Shown in pieces: positions 28,077 to 36,623 of a stretch of DNA of 64,000 nucleotides. The DNA lies in the NCBI GenBank assembly GCA_964489525.1, contig CAZAYY010000009.1, positions 1-64,000 on the forward strand. Direction: 5' to 3'. Source of the DNA: CAZAYY01 sp964489525. Its GTDB lineage: Bacteria > Chloroflexota > Anaerolineae > Anaerolineales > JABWBV01. Positions within the stretch are counted from its first letter, which is position 1. Every line of letters starts with the position of its first letter. A program made the position numbers and the translations under genes. The notes beneath the pieces are model-generated. The model saw only the letters and a program-made list of their open reading frames with translations. It did no database searches and was not told the DNA's origin.

Positions 28077-28130
28077 CTCCCTTGCCCTGGCCGTTGGCCC
28101 AACCCGGCGCTATCTGCCAGGGCAGGGTGA
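28077..28130. repeat. Imperfect hairpin between Cys-rich gene and acsV
   Basis: CACCCTCCCTTGCCCTGG (about 28073-28090) and CCAGGGCAGGGTG (28117-28129) form an 11-13 bp stem with a one-base bulge around a 26-base loop. There is no T-run, so it looks more like an mRNA-stability or attenuation structure, or a relic of the dispersed palindromic repeat, than a terminator. It could lower acsV expression relative to acsC. Confidence 0.5.
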
Positions 28131-28146
28131 ATTGGTAAAAAAACAT

Positions 28147-30123
28147 ATGGCTGAACATCTTGTAAAGTTCGACACTGCAAACCAGCCGGCTCGAGTTGCC
28201 ACAGGTGCACTGCTCAGCGAGGCAGCCGCCCAGGTAAGTGTAGAAATAACTCAGCCATGCGGCGGGCAGGGGCGCTGTGGTCGCTGTGCCGTGCGCGTAA
28301 CCAGCGGTAGTGTGCGCACCCGCAGCACGCTGCGCCTATCACCCCAGGATGTCGCCCAGGGCTACTGCCTGGCCTGCCAAACTGTGGTGGAAGGTGATGT
28401 GGTCGTGGCAGTGCCGCCTCAGGAAACCCTGGAACGCCGCCTGACCACGGACCGGACTGCAGCCGAAGTTACACCACCCCCCGGCTATCATCCTGATCAA
28501 TCCCAAACCATTCGCCGCTACCCCCTTACGCTTCCCCCGCCCAGCATGGAAGACCAGCGGGATGATTGGAGCCGCCTGCAAACAGCCCTGCGCCAGCAGG
28601 CCGGGGTGGGTAACAATGGCAGCAAAGACCTGCAAGTTTCCCTACCGCTGCTCCGGAAAATCAGCATGGTGCTGCGCGAAGCAAGCTGGCAGGTTACGGC
28701 CATTGTGGACACCGGCGAATGGAATTGTCCTGAGTGCCCCGCCCACCTGGTAGATTTGCTGCCAGGCCATGTTGGAACAGAAACCCCTTTATGGGGTGCC
28801 GCTGTGGACATTGGTACAACCACCGTCAGTGTCTGGTTGGTAGACCTGCGCACCGGGCGCGTGCGCGCCCAGGTGGCCGAATACAATCGCCAGATCAGCC
28901 GCGGCGAAGACGTCATCTCTCGCATCATCTACGCCAGCAAAGGCGGGGGCCAGGAAGAACTGCGCCTGTTGGTGCTGGAGACGATTAATGAACTGCTCGA
29001 ACAGGCCTGCAAACGCGTCAATGCCAACCCGTTCGAAATATTTAAGGTGACCATTGCGGGCAACAGCACCATGATGCACTTGCTGTTGGGGCTGCCTGCA
29101 GAGGGCATCCGGCTTTCGCCCTTTGTGACTGCGGTCAACCACATCCCCACCTTGAGCGCCTACGAAGTTGGGCTGGATATTCATCCCAATGCCTCGGTGG
29201 ATTGTTTGCCAGGTGTGGCCAGTTATGTGGGGGCGGATATTTCCGCCGGGGTGTTCTCTTCAGGCCTGGATGACGCTGAAAACCCCAGTTTGTTCCTGGA
29301 CATTGGCACCAACGGCGAAATTGTGTTGGGTGCCCGCGATTGGCTGGCCACCTGTGCCTGCTCGGCAGGCCCGGCATTTGAAGGCGCGGGAGTGCGGCAT
29401 GGCATGCGCGCCACGAGCGGCGCCATCGAAGAAATTTGGGTCAACAGCGACACCTACGAGCCCACCTACCGGGTGATTGGTGGCGGCAAAGCGCGCGGCC
29501 TGTGTGGTTCCGGCCTGCTTTCACTGTTGGCTGAAATGTTCCTTACCGGGGTAATTGATAAAGGCGGCCATTTCAACAGCCAGCTTGGCACCCAACGGAT
29601 TCGCCAGGGAGAGTATGGCTGGGAGTATGTCATTGCCTGGGCAGCCGACACCGCCACAGGGCAGGATCTTGTGATCACCCGCACCGATATTGACAACCTG
29701 CTGCGCGCCAAAGCTGCAATTTACGCCGGTTTCACCATTCTGGCCGACAGCGTTGGGTTTCCCCTTGAAGGCATTGAGTATGTCCTGGTTGGCGGTTCTT
29801 TTGGTAAGTATATTAATGTTGAAAAAGCCGTCCAAATTGGGCTGCTGCCAGATATTCCCTGGGAACGCTTCCAGTTCCTGGGGAACACTGCGGTAAAAGG
29901 CGCTTACCTGGCCCTGCTCGATCATAAAGTCCGCGCTCGCATTAAAGAAATTGCCTCGCGCATGACCTATATTGAGCTTTCGGCAGACAACTCTTTTTAC
30001 GAAGCGTTCACTTCGGCCCTCTTCTTGCCCCATACCGACATGCAGCGGTTCCCTACTGTTGCCCAGGAGGTACTCAAGGTTAAGCGTACCAACCCCCTTC
30101 CTGAACCCGGAGGGGTAGATTAA
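28147..30123 (+). CDS. acsV: Corrinoid activation protein (RACo-type, AcsV)
   Basis: About 658 residues. The N-terminal [2Fe-2S] ferredoxin domain has Cys38, Cys44, Cys47 and Cys77 (PCGGQGRCGRC...CLAC). The C-terminal ASKHA ATPase domain has two phosphate loops, AAVDIGTTTVSVWLVDL and FLDIGTNGEIVLG, plus AGNSTMMHLLLG. It uses ATP to drive reduction of inactive cobalt(II) in AcsC/AcsD. The ATG at 28147 is used; a TTG at 28132 in the same frame is the alternative and is nearer a weak AGGGTG. The size matches Carboxydothermus RACo. It is followed by acsE after 47 bases. Confidence 0.93.
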   Translation: MAEHLVKFDTANQPARVATGALLSEAAAQVSVEITQPCGGQGRCGRCAVRVTSGSVRTRSTLRLSPQDVAQGYCLACQTVVEGDVVVAVPPQETLERRLTTDRTAAEVTPPPGYHPDQSQTIRRYPLTLPPPSMEDQRDDWSRLQTALRQQAGVGNNGSKDLQVSLPLLRKISMVLREASWQVTAIVDTGEWNCPECPAHLVDLLPGHVGTETPLWGAAVDIGTTTVSVWLVDLRTGRVRAQVAEYNRQISRGEDVISRIIYASKGGGQEELRLLVLETINELLEQACKRVNANPFEIFKVTIAGNSTMMHLLLGLPAEGIRLSPFVTAVNHIPTLSAYEVGLDIHPNASVDCLPGVASYVGADISAGVFSSGLDDAENPSLFLDIGTNGEIVLGARDWLATCACSAGPAFEGAGVRHGMRATSGAIEEIWVNSDTYEPTYRVIGGGKARGLCGSGLLSLLAEMFLTGVIDKGGHFNSQLGTQRIRQGEYGWEYVIAWAADTATGQDLVITRTDIDNLLRAKAAIYAGFTILADSVGFPLEGIEYVLVGGSFGKYINVEKAVQIGLLPDIPWERFQFLGNTAVKGAYLALLDHKVRARIKEIASRMTYIELSADNSFYEAFTSALFLPHTDMQRFPTVAQEVLKVKRTNPLPEPGGVD

Positions 30124-30170
30124 TGAATCAAAAAACCGATTTTTTCATTTAGCAACCCAAAGGAGGAGCT

Positions 30171-31109
30171 ATGTACATTATTGGCGAGAATATTCACATC
30201 ATATCCGACAAAGTTAAGGCTGCCCTGGCGGAGAAAAACGTGCAGTTCTTTCAAGAATTGGCCGTCCGCCAGGTGGAAGCCGGAGCGCAGGCGCTGGACA
30301 TCAACCTTGGGCCGCGCAAAAAAGACGGGGAAGAGGTTTTCCCCTGGATGGTGGAGAACATCGAAAAAGTGGTGGATGTTCCCCTGGTCTTCGACACAAC
30401 CAACCTGGCTGCCATTGAAGCCGGCATGAAAAAAGTGACCAAAGCCCAGCCCATCATTAACTCAACATCGGCTGAACCCGAACGGCTCGAAAAAGTGCCC
30501 CTGGTTGCTAAAAAATACAACGCTCGCCTGGTGGCGCTGACGATGGGGTCCTCGGGTATTCCGGTGGGCGCTGACGAGCGTGTGACCATTGCCCTGGAAT
30601 CTTTGATTCCCCGGATGTTGGAAATTGACTTTCCGATCAGCGACCTGATTATTGACCCGCTGGTGCTCACGGTTTCCGGCTGCCAGCAGTACTGTCCGCA
30701 GCTGATTGAGGCGGTTCGCACCCTGCAGTATGCCTGGGACCCGGCCCCGCCGATTTCAGTGGGGCTTTCTAATGTTTCGAACGCTGTGCCCCGCGAAAAC
30801 CGCCCTTTGATTAACCGGGTTTACCTTGCCATGCTGATGGGAGTTGGGTTGAATATGATGATTGCCGACCCGTTCGACCAAAAACAAAACGAGGTGATTC
30901 GCGTCATTGAGCAGCGCGATGATTCTACCCCGCTTGGCCGGCTTTACCTGAAAATTGCCGACCGCATCGCAGGCATGGAAGAGCCGCAATTGGAAGATGT
31001 AGACATGGCGGACCCGGAGCAAGCCGCCATTTGGAAGACAGTCCAAATTTTACTCAACAAGGTGATTTACGCGGACGCCTACCTGGAGCAGCAGGCGTTA
31101 GCGAACTAA
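30171..31109 (+). CDS. acsE: Methyltetrahydrofolate:corrinoid/iron-sulfur protein methyltransferase AcsE
   Basis: 312 residues, a pterin-binding TIM barrel. Recognised blocks are GAQALDINLGPRKKDG, VPLVFDTTNLAAIEAG, PIINSTSAEPERL and LVALTMGSSGIP. Methyl is moved from CH3-THF to the cobalt of AcsC/AcsD, linking the methyl and carbonyl branches. The protein is about 50 residues longer than the Moorella enzyme (262); the extra part is the C-terminal stretch after about 260 (MEEPQLEDVDMADPEQAAIW and the helix after it). An optimal AAAGGAGGAG precedes the ATG. It is the last gene before a strong hairpin. Confidence 0.95.
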   Translation: MYIIGENIHIISDKVKAALAEKNVQFFQELAVRQVEAGAQALDINLGPRKKDGEEVFPWMVENIEKVVDVPLVFDTTNLAAIEAGMKKVTKAQPIINSTSAEPERLEKVPLVAKKYNARLVALTMGSSGIPVGADERVTIALESLIPRMLEIDFPISDLIIDPLVLTVSGCQQYCPQLIEAVRTLQYAWDPAPPISVGLSNVSNAVPRENRPLINRVYLAMLMGVGLNMMIADPFDQKQNEVIRVIEQRDDSTPLGRLYLKIADRIAGMEEPQLEDVDMADPEQAAIWKTVQILLNKVIYADAYLEQQALAN

Positions 31110-31120
31110 TTTAGCCATGT

Positions 31121-31156
31121 GAACCTGCCGGAAGTGTGCTTCCGGCAGGTTCATTT
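31121..31156 (+). terminator. Rho-independent terminator after acsE
   Basis: GAACCTGCCGGAAG (31121-31134), loop TGTG, and CTTCCGGCAGGTTC (31139-31152) make a perfect 14-bp stem followed by ATTTT. It separates the CODH/ACS operon from the malic-enzyme unit. The T-run is short, so partial read-through is possible. Confidence 0.85.
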
Positions 31157-31179
31157 TGCCCTTCAGGAGGAGGCAAATT

Positions 31180-32544
31180 ATGACCACAACCAAAGAGCCG
31201 GTGGATGTTAGCGCGCTTCTTGCTAAGGCCAAAAAACCTTCGGCAGACGCGATGGCGCTCCATCCATTTTATAAAGGCAAAATTGAAACTGCTTTGAAAT
31301 GCCCGGTTCGCGATCTGAAAGATTTTTCGGTCTGGTACACCCCCGGTGTGGCGGCCCCATGCAAGGCTATTGCGGCTGAACCCGACCTTGTGTACGAACA
31401 CACCAACAAGTGGAATACCGTTGCGGTGATCAGTGATGGAACCCGCGTGCTTGGCCTGGGCGATATTGGACCAAAGGCAGGTCTGCCCGTGATGGAAGGC
31501 AAAGCCCTGCTCTATAAATACCTGGGTGGGGTGGACGCGGTGCCGATTATGCTCGACACCAAAGATCCCCATAAAATCATCGAAACGGTGCTCATGCTGC
31601 AGCCTGCCTTTGGCGGCGTGAACCTGGAAGATATCTCTCAGCCCAAATGCTTCCGCATCCTGGATACCTTGCGCAAAAAATCCGAGATTCCGATGTGGCA
31701 CGACGACCAGCAGGGTACTGCCACCGTCACCCTGGCTGGCCTGATGAACGCCCTCAAGGTGGTGGGAAAACGCAAGGAAGACATTTCAATTGCCTTCATT
31801 GGCTGTGGTGCGGCCAACGTGGCCATTGCCCGCCTGCTGTTTGCCTGGGGGATCAACCCTGCTTTGTGCTACATGGTGGATATTGATGGGATTCTCGGCG
31901 CACACCGCACCGACATTGAGCGCCAGAAATCCACCTACACAGCCCATTGGCATCTGTGCCAGGTGACCAACGCTGCCGGGCGCCAGGGCAAAATTCGAGA
32001 GGCTGTTGCGGATACCGATGTGGTTATTGGTTATTCTCAACCCGGCCCGGGCATTATCACCCCCGACATGATTGAAACGATGCGCCCGGGCGCTGTGGTT
32101 TTGGCTGGCGCCAACCCGGTGCCCGAAATTTGGCCCTGGGAAGCCAAAGAAGCCGGGGCGATGATTGTTGCTACAGGCCGTTCCGACTTCCCCAACCAGG
32201 TCAATAATTCCCTCGGTTTCCCGGGCATTTTCCGGGGAGCCTTAGACGTGCGAGCCCGCACCATTACCGATGAAATGTGCTTCGCAGCGGCCCAGGCCCT
32301 GGCTGACCACATCGGCGACCGGCTTGATGAAGACCACATCCTGCCCACCATGGACGATTGGGAGGTGTTTGTATATGAAGCGGTTGCGGTGGGCATGAAA
32401 GCCCAGGAACAGGGCATCGCCCGTCTGAAAAAAACCGAACAGGAGCTTTGGGATCATGCCTATGCCCTGATTTCGCGCTCCCATGCCATGACGGCGGAGA
32501 TGATGCGCGCTGGCTTTATTCCCGATCCACCTGCAGGCTATTAG
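31180..32544 (+). CDS. NAD(P)-dependent malic enzyme
   Basis: 454 residues. Oxidative decarboxylation of malate to pyruvate. The N-terminal malic domain has the catalytic tyrosine in WYTPGVAAPCKAI, the lysine in GKALLYKYLGG, and metal ligands around MWHDDQQGTATV. The Rossmann motif is FIGCGAANVAIARLL. This is the short bacterial/archaeal type without a phosphotransacetylase domain. AGGAGGAGG precedes the ATG at 31180; an upstream in-frame ATG at 31156 sits on the hairpin and is rejected. Co-localisation with CODH/ACS suggests pyruvate/C4 interconversion in acetyl-CoA metabolism (inference). NAD versus NADP preference is not decided. Confidence 0.93.
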   Translation: MTTTKEPVDVSALLAKAKKPSADAMALHPFYKGKIETALKCPVRDLKDFSVWYTPGVAAPCKAIAAEPDLVYEHTNKWNTVAVISDGTRVLGLGDIGPKAGLPVMEGKALLYKYLGGVDAVPIMLDTKDPHKIIETVLMLQPAFGGVNLEDISQPKCFRILDTLRKKSEIPMWHDDQQGTATVTLAGLMNALKVVGKRKEDISIAFIGCGAANVAIARLLFAWGINPALCYMVDIDGILGAHRTDIERQKSTYTAHWHLCQVTNAAGRQGKIREAVADTDVVIGYSQPGPGIITPDMIETMRPGAVVLAGANPVPEIWPWEAKEAGAMIVATGRSDFPNQVNNSLGFPGIFRGALDVRARTITDEMCFAAAQALADHIGDRLDEDHILPTMDDWEVFVYEAVAVGMKAQEQGIARLKKTEQELWDHAYALISRSHAMTAEMMRAGFIPDPPAGY

Positions 32545-32591
32545 CCTGGGATGGCTTGTTGTGCTTGCTTCGATCAATACGGAGGTATCTC

Positions 32592-33497
32592 ATGTATGAC
32601 TTAATTATTGTGGGCGGCGGTCCTGCCGGTTTGACAGCCGCAATTTATGCCATTCGCAAACGCATTAATGTCCTCCTGGTGAGTGCCGACCTGGGTGGCA
32701 AAACTAACTATCACATGGAATTGAAGGGTGAGGATCACTACCAGCTCATTCGCGGGGCGGATATTGTTGAAAAGTATCGCGGTGAATTGGAATATTTGCA
32801 CTTTGCTTACCACCAGGAAAATGTCACTAAAATTCAAAAGCCCGGCGAGCACTATGTGGTTCACACGGAAGGCGGCGGCGAACTGGCTGCCCGTACCGTG
32901 CTGCTCGCAACAGGAGCTACCGTCCAACGCCTTAACATTCCAGGCGAGATGGAGTTTCGGGGGCGCGGCCTGGGCTATTCTGCGCTTAGCTACGCGCCGC
33001 TTTTCCTTGATCGCGAAGTATTTGTGGTTGGCGATGGGGACCTGGCCCTGCGAGCCACCGCCGAACTGGCCACGGTTGCCCGCCAGGTTCACCTGGTTGC
33101 CAGCGGGTTAGATAGCTCGCAATCTCCCCTGGCAAACAAGCTTACTCATACACCCAATGTTGAGGTTCTGGTTAATCATAAAGTGGTGCGGGTGGAGGGG
33201 ACGGCCTTTGTTGAAAAAGTGGTGGTCCAAACCCCGGACGGCAGCCTGCTGGAAGTCCCCACGGATGGGGTGTTCGTCGAAAAGGCGCTAATCCCCAACA
33301 CCCGGATGATTGAAGGCCTGGGTGTGGAAATGGATGAGCTTGGCCGGGTCAAGGTAGATTGCCAGGGCCGCACCAACCTCCCCGGGTTGTTTGCCGCCGG
33401 CGATGTCACCAACTCTACCGAACAAATCCTGGTGGCTGTGGGTGATGGCGCCAAAGCGTCCATCGCAGCCTATAATTACCTGCTGCCGTATCTGTAA
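32592..33497 (+). CDS. Thioredoxin-reductase-like flavoprotein lacking the redox CxxC
   Basis: 301 residues. The N-terminal FAD motif DLIIVGGGPAGLTAAIYA, the NAD(P) motif VVGDGDLALRATAEL, and the C-terminal FAD block LPGLFAAGDVTNS fit the TrxR/AhpF family. The segment that normally carries CATC reads YSALSYAPLFLDR, so the disulfide is absent, and the only cysteine is in VDCQGR. It cannot be a classical thioredoxin reductase. A ferredoxin/flavodoxin-NAD(P) reductase-like role is a candidate. A perfect GGAGGT precedes the ATG at 32592. It follows malic enzyme by 47 bases. Confidence 0.85.
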   Translation: MYDLIIVGGGPAGLTAAIYAIRKRINVLLVSADLGGKTNYHMELKGEDHYQLIRGADIVEKYRGELEYLHFAYHQENVTKIQKPGEHYVVHTEGGGELAARTVLLATGATVQRLNIPGEMEFRGRGLGYSALSYAPLFLDREVFVVGDGDLALRATAELATVARQVHLVASGLDSSQSPLANKLTHTPNVEVLVNHKVVRVEGTAFVEKVVVQTPDGSLLEVPTDGVFVEKALIPNTRMIEGLGVEMDELGRVKVDCQGRTNLPGLFAAGDVTNSTEQILVAVGDGAKASIAAYNYLLPYL

Positions 33498-33655
33498 TAT
33501 CGCAGCATGCCCTGGATATGAACTGCAGGGGTGCAGTGCTGGTGCCCCTGCAGTGATCCATTCCACGGTCATTTGTCCCCCTAAAAGCGGGACATTCGTC
33601 CCATCTTTTCCCTGGGGCACTGGAAAAAACTGCATTTCCCTGTTTTAATCGCTCT

Positions 33656-34306
33656 ATGGAAGCTCAACTGCGCCTGGCACGGCGCGCTTCAGAATTATGG
33701 GAAGAACTGCGCAGCGCAGACCCGCACCGTTTGGCATTCCAAACGGGCGCTGTCTATTCGCGAATGGGCAGCACCCCGGAGACGGGCGTTTTTTCGCTGC
33801 AGGTGTGGGGCAAAGATATCCAGGTGAGTTTTCCCCCTTTTCAGTGCACAGACGAGAGCGGGGTTGCGCTGGATGTATTCACGGAAACGCTGCTGGCTTA
33901 TTACTTTCACACCTCTCAAACTGCCCCTGGATATTCCCCAACCCCAGGCGGGGTGTGGATTGCTTTTACGGATCTGCCTGATGGGCGGTTTTATACCCAG
34001 GCTTTCCAGGGCTACACCGGCGCAGAACTGGCCCGGACGTTCGGGAATGACATGGACGCATTTATGGGCGCTGCCAGCGTTTTGGGCGGCCAACCTGTCT
34101 CCCTGGGGGATGCGGCGTTTTCCTTCCGGGTGCTGCCAAAAATTTATGTTCTGGCAGCGGCCTGGCAGGGTGATGAGGATTTCCCGGCTTCATACCGGAT
34201 TTTGTTCGATGGCACTTCCCCACACCACCTGACGACGGACGCCCTGGCGATTGTTGGCAGCAATCTTACCCGTCGCTTATTACGGCAAGCCCCACCGGGC
34301 TCATAG
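33656..34306 (+). CDS. DUF3786-type protein
   Basis: 216 residues, soluble. The pattern FSLQVWGKDIQVSFPPF...LLAYYFHTS near the N-terminus and the C-terminal block FPASYRILFDGTSPHHLTTDALAIVG fits the DUF3786 family, which is often found near corrinoid and CODH genes in anaerobes (family knowledge, recalled). No catalytic residues are assigned. The ATG has no clear Shine-Dalgarno. The gene ends 14 bases before the first cooC, supporting a shared job in metallocofactor maturation, which is inference. Confidence 0.7.
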   Translation: MEAQLRLARRASELWEELRSADPHRLAFQTGAVYSRMGSTPETGVFSLQVWGKDIQVSFPPFQCTDESGVALDVFTETLLAYYFHTSQTAPGYSPTPGGVWIAFTDLPDGRFYTQAFQGYTGAELARTFGNDMDAFMGAASVLGGQPVSLGDAAFSFRVLPKIYVLAAAWQGDEDFPASYRILFDGTSPHHLTTDALAIVGSNLTRRLLRQAPPGS

Positions 34307-34320
34307 GAGGCCCCCACACG

Positions 34321-35124
34321 ATGAGTATAAAAATCGCAATTACTGGAAAAGGCGGGGTGGGCAAAACCACCCTTACTGGCCTGCTTGCCCAGGTTTTTGC
34401 CGACCAGGGCAAAGATGTTTTGGCGGTAGACGCCGATCCCTCCCCCTGCCTGGCCGGGGCATTGGGTGTGCCTGCCCAAGTCCGGGCCGGTTTGAAGCCG
34501 ATTGCCGAGATGGACGCGTTGATTGAAGAGCGCACTGGCGCAAAGCCTGGAACGATGGGTGGATTTTTTACGCTTAACCCAAGGGTAGATGACATTCCCG
34601 AGCGTTTCAGTGTGCATCACCGTGGTGTGCGCCTGCTGGAGATGGGTTCGGTGGATTTTGGCGGCTCGGGGTGCATTTGCCCGGAAAGCGCCATGCTTAA
34701 AACCCTGTTCACCCACCTGCTCTTCCGGGAAGATGAAATTTTGCTGCTCGATATGTACGCCGGGGTGGAGCACCTGGGCCGCGCCACGGTGGATTTTGTG
34801 GATGCCATGATTGTGGTGGTGGAACCCACCCGCCGCAGCCTGGGCACTGCCGCTCAAATAAAAAAGTTGGCCAATGATATTGGCCTCACCCGCTTGTGGT
34901 TGGTGGGCAACAAGGTGCGCAACCAGGCAGAAGCCGACTTTCTCACCGCCGAAACCCCTGGCCTGCCGGTTTTAGGCTACCTGCCTGCCGACATGGCAGT
35001 TCAGGAAGCCGACCGCCTGGGCCTGGCCGTGTACGATTATGTGCCTGCCTTGCGCCTGTCCGCCGAACAAATGGCTGCCCGGCTGCAAGCCGAACTTTCT
35101 TCATCTTCCAGGCCGTCTGCCTGA
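34321..35124 (+). CDS. cooC: CooC-type nickel-insertion ATPase (copy 1)
   Basis: 267 residues, a MinD/SIMIBI P-loop ATPase. The deviant Walker A is GKGGVGKTTLTG at about residues 9-20 with the signature lysine. The nickel-binding CxC is seen in GSGCICPESAML (about residues 117-128), and the Walker B-like LLLDMYAGVEHLGR follows. It delivers Ni to the C-cluster of CODH or to the A-cluster of ACS as an ATP-driven dimer. AGGAGG lies 8 bases before the ATG. It is in tandem with a second, diverged copy. Confidence 0.92.
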   Translation: MSIKIAITGKGGVGKTTLTGLLAQVFADQGKDVLAVDADPSPCLAGALGVPAQVRAGLKPIAEMDALIEERTGAKPGTMGGFFTLNPRVDDIPERFSVHHRGVRLLEMGSVDFGGSGCICPESAMLKTLFTHLLFREDEILLLDMYAGVEHLGRATVDFVDAMIVVVEPTRRSLGTAAQIKKLANDIGLTRLWLVGNKVRNQAEADFLTAETPGLPVLGYLPADMAVQEADRLGLAVYDYVPALRLSAEQMAARLQAELSSSSRPSA

Positions 35125-35142
35125 ATCCATTGGAGGGACCGT

Positions 35143-35931
35143 ATGACCACAACCATTGCTCTTGCCGGTAAAGGCGGGGTGGGAAAGACAACCATCTCTG
35201 CCATGATCATCAAATACCTGGTCCAAAGCCAGAATGGCTCTGTTTTGGCGATTGACGCCGACCCCAGTAGCAACCTGAACATGGTGTTGGGCCTCGATTT
35301 GGATTGGACTGTGGGGGATATTCGCGAAAGCATGCTCCAGCAGGTGAAGGCTTCGCTTCTGGCGGGCGGCGCTGCAATGGGCGCATTAGAAGGTGGAGTG
35401 ACCAAGCGCGAATACCTGGACTATGAAGTCCGCCGCTCCCTGGCCGAAGGGGAACAGTTTGACCTGATTGCCATGGGCCGCTCGGAGGGTCCTGGGTGTT
35501 ATTGCGCTGTGAACCACAACCTGCGCGAAGTTGTGGATGCCATCAGTAAGAACTACCGCTACCTGGTGATTGATAACGAAGCCGGGATGGAGCACCTCAG
35601 CCGCCGCACCACCCGCAATGTAGAGTATTTGATTGTGGTCTCAGATGCCACCCAGCGCGGCCTGGTTGCCGCGGAGCGCATCGCCGCCATGCGCCACGAA
35701 CTGGACATTGCCATTGACAACGCCTATCTCGTCGTCAACCGGGTTCCACCCGACGGGCTGCCCGAACCTATGCTGAATTTTGTCCAGCGCATGGATATCC
35801 CCCTGCTCGGTACCGTGCCCGCCAACCAGGAACTGGTGGAGTTTGAATTCAGCGGCAAACCCCTGGTTTCGCTTGGAAACGAATCGCCTGTCTACCTGGC
35901 GGTTAAAGCCATGTTGGAAAAGATTCTTTAA
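35143..35931 (+). CDS. cooC: CooC/AcsF-type nickel-insertion ATPase (copy 2)
   Basis: 262 residues with deviant Walker A GKGGVGKTTISA at about 8-19, and the CxC motif in SEGPGCYCAVNHNLRE (about 115-130). The switch region reads VIDNEAGMEHLSRR. It is diverged from the copy 18 bases upstream, notably around the CxC motif (GCYC against GCIC) and in the region before it. Acetogens carry both CooC (for CODH) and AcsF (for ACS); this pair probably splits the same way, though which is which cannot be settled by eye. GGAGGG precedes the ATG. Confidence 0.92.
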   Translation: MTTTIALAGKGGVGKTTISAMIIKYLVQSQNGSVLAIDADPSSNLNMVLGLDLDWTVGDIRESMLQQVKASLLAGGAAMGALEGGVTKREYLDYEVRRSLAEGEQFDLIAMGRSEGPGCYCAVNHNLREVVDAISKNYRYLVIDNEAGMEHLSRRTTRNVEYLIVVSDATQRGLVAAERIAAMRHELDIAIDNAYLVVNRVPPDGLPEPMLNFVQRMDIPLLGTVPANQELVEFEFSGKPLVSLGNESPVYLAVKAMLEKIL

Positions 35932-36192
35932 TCGGGACGACTCACCCATCCGACCCTTCTCGCGCCGCCCCAAAGCCTGTGGCGGCGAGCCGGGGTGGGG
36001 CTGCGCAGTTGCCAATCATCCTCTAGAACACCCTTCGCGGAAATTCGCGCAATTCGTGCCCAAAAATTGTGGTAAAGCCATGAGGGTGAAGCCTGGGATC
36101 TTTTCCACGGGATGAAAGATTTCTCAGTCGGTGTCGCCTTTTTGAACCAACACGTGGACCGCAACATCACCCGCTTTTAGTCCCTCAATACC
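35932..36192. repeat. Intergenic region with dispersed palindromic repeats
   Basis: No gene is seen. At 35944-36003 is a copy of the GCCGCCCCAAAGCCTGTGGCGGC palindrome family with a GGGGTGGGG tail. At 36042-36060 is ATTCGCGCAATTCGTGCC, a fragment of another common element; its reverse-complement relative lies at about 62632-62654. Some of this may end the cooC transcript, but no T-run is present. Confidence 0.55.
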
Positions 36193-36221
36193 TTGAAATT
36201 TCAATGGTCCTCTTGTATAAT
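36193..36221 (+). promoter_or_regulatory. Sigma-70-type promoter with operator-like palindrome
   Basis: TTGAAA (36193-36198), a 17-base spacer and a perfect TATAAT (36216-36221) lie 34 bases before the ATG of the small acidic protein gene. The -35 is inside a 12-bp perfect palindrome TTGAAATTTCAA (36193-36204). A second inverted repeat, TAGAA-N6-TTCTA (36221-36236), covers the probable transcription start. Both look like repressor sites. Confidence 0.75.
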
Positions 36222-36255
36222 AGAACATAAATTCTACGATACAAGGAGAGACCTG

Positions 36256-36447
36256 ATGACTGAACAAGAATTTGAAGCCTACCTGGATGCACTCGATGCC
36301 TCCATGGTGATTATTGATTTTTTTTGCCTGCCCGATGACCTGCAAGATTTTGAGCTGACAGACGAAATGGCAGGTGACATTGATTTTTATGAGGCCATGG
36401 GGCGCGACCTTGCCGAAAGCTGGGGGGCATCTGGCGATTCAGGTTGA
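36256..36447 (+). CDS. Small acidic protein of unknown function
   Basis: 63 residues, strongly acidic (many Asp and Glu, very few basic residues), with hydrophobic clusters MVIIDFFCLP and the phrase DFYEAMGRDLAESWG. It has AAGGAG 7 bases before the ATG at 36256 and a consensus promoter, so it is likely expressed. No family is recognised. Acidic proteins of this size can be anti-sigma, antitoxin or DNA-mimic proteins, but nothing here distinguishes these. Confidence 0.65.
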   Translation: MTEQEFEAYLDALDASMVIIDFFCLPDDLQDFELTDEMAGDIDFYEAMGRDLAESWGASGDSG

Positions 36448-36517
36448 GTGATCTTGCCAGCGCATCGCTCCGTGGCAGGTTAATGTATGTTCATTGGCAA
36501 CCACGCCTCCATCCGCC

Positions 36518-36572
36518 TGCTTCCCCACCCCCAAAGCCAGGGCCGGGGTTGGGGGGGTGGGCGGGGTGGGTT
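36518..36572. repeat. Dispersed G/C-rich palindromic repeat
   Basis: CCCCACCCCCAAAGCC is followed by AGGGCCGGGGTTGGG and a GGGGTGGG tail. It belongs to the same family as the copy at 35944. It lies between the small acidic gene and the kimA promoter. Confidence 0.6.
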
Positions 36573-36595
36573 GAGCCCGTTGCGTTTTACGAATA

Positions 36596-36623
36596 TTGAC
36601 ACCTGGAAAAATCATACTATAAT
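36596..36623 (+). promoter_or_regulatory. Consensus promoter of the first KimA gene
   Basis: TTGACA (36596-36601), a 16-base spacer and TATAAT (36618-36623), with a start about 60 bases before the ATG at 36688. It is among the strongest sigma-70-like matches in the window. No ydaO (c-di-AMP) riboswitch structure was recognised in the leader. Confidence 0.8.
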
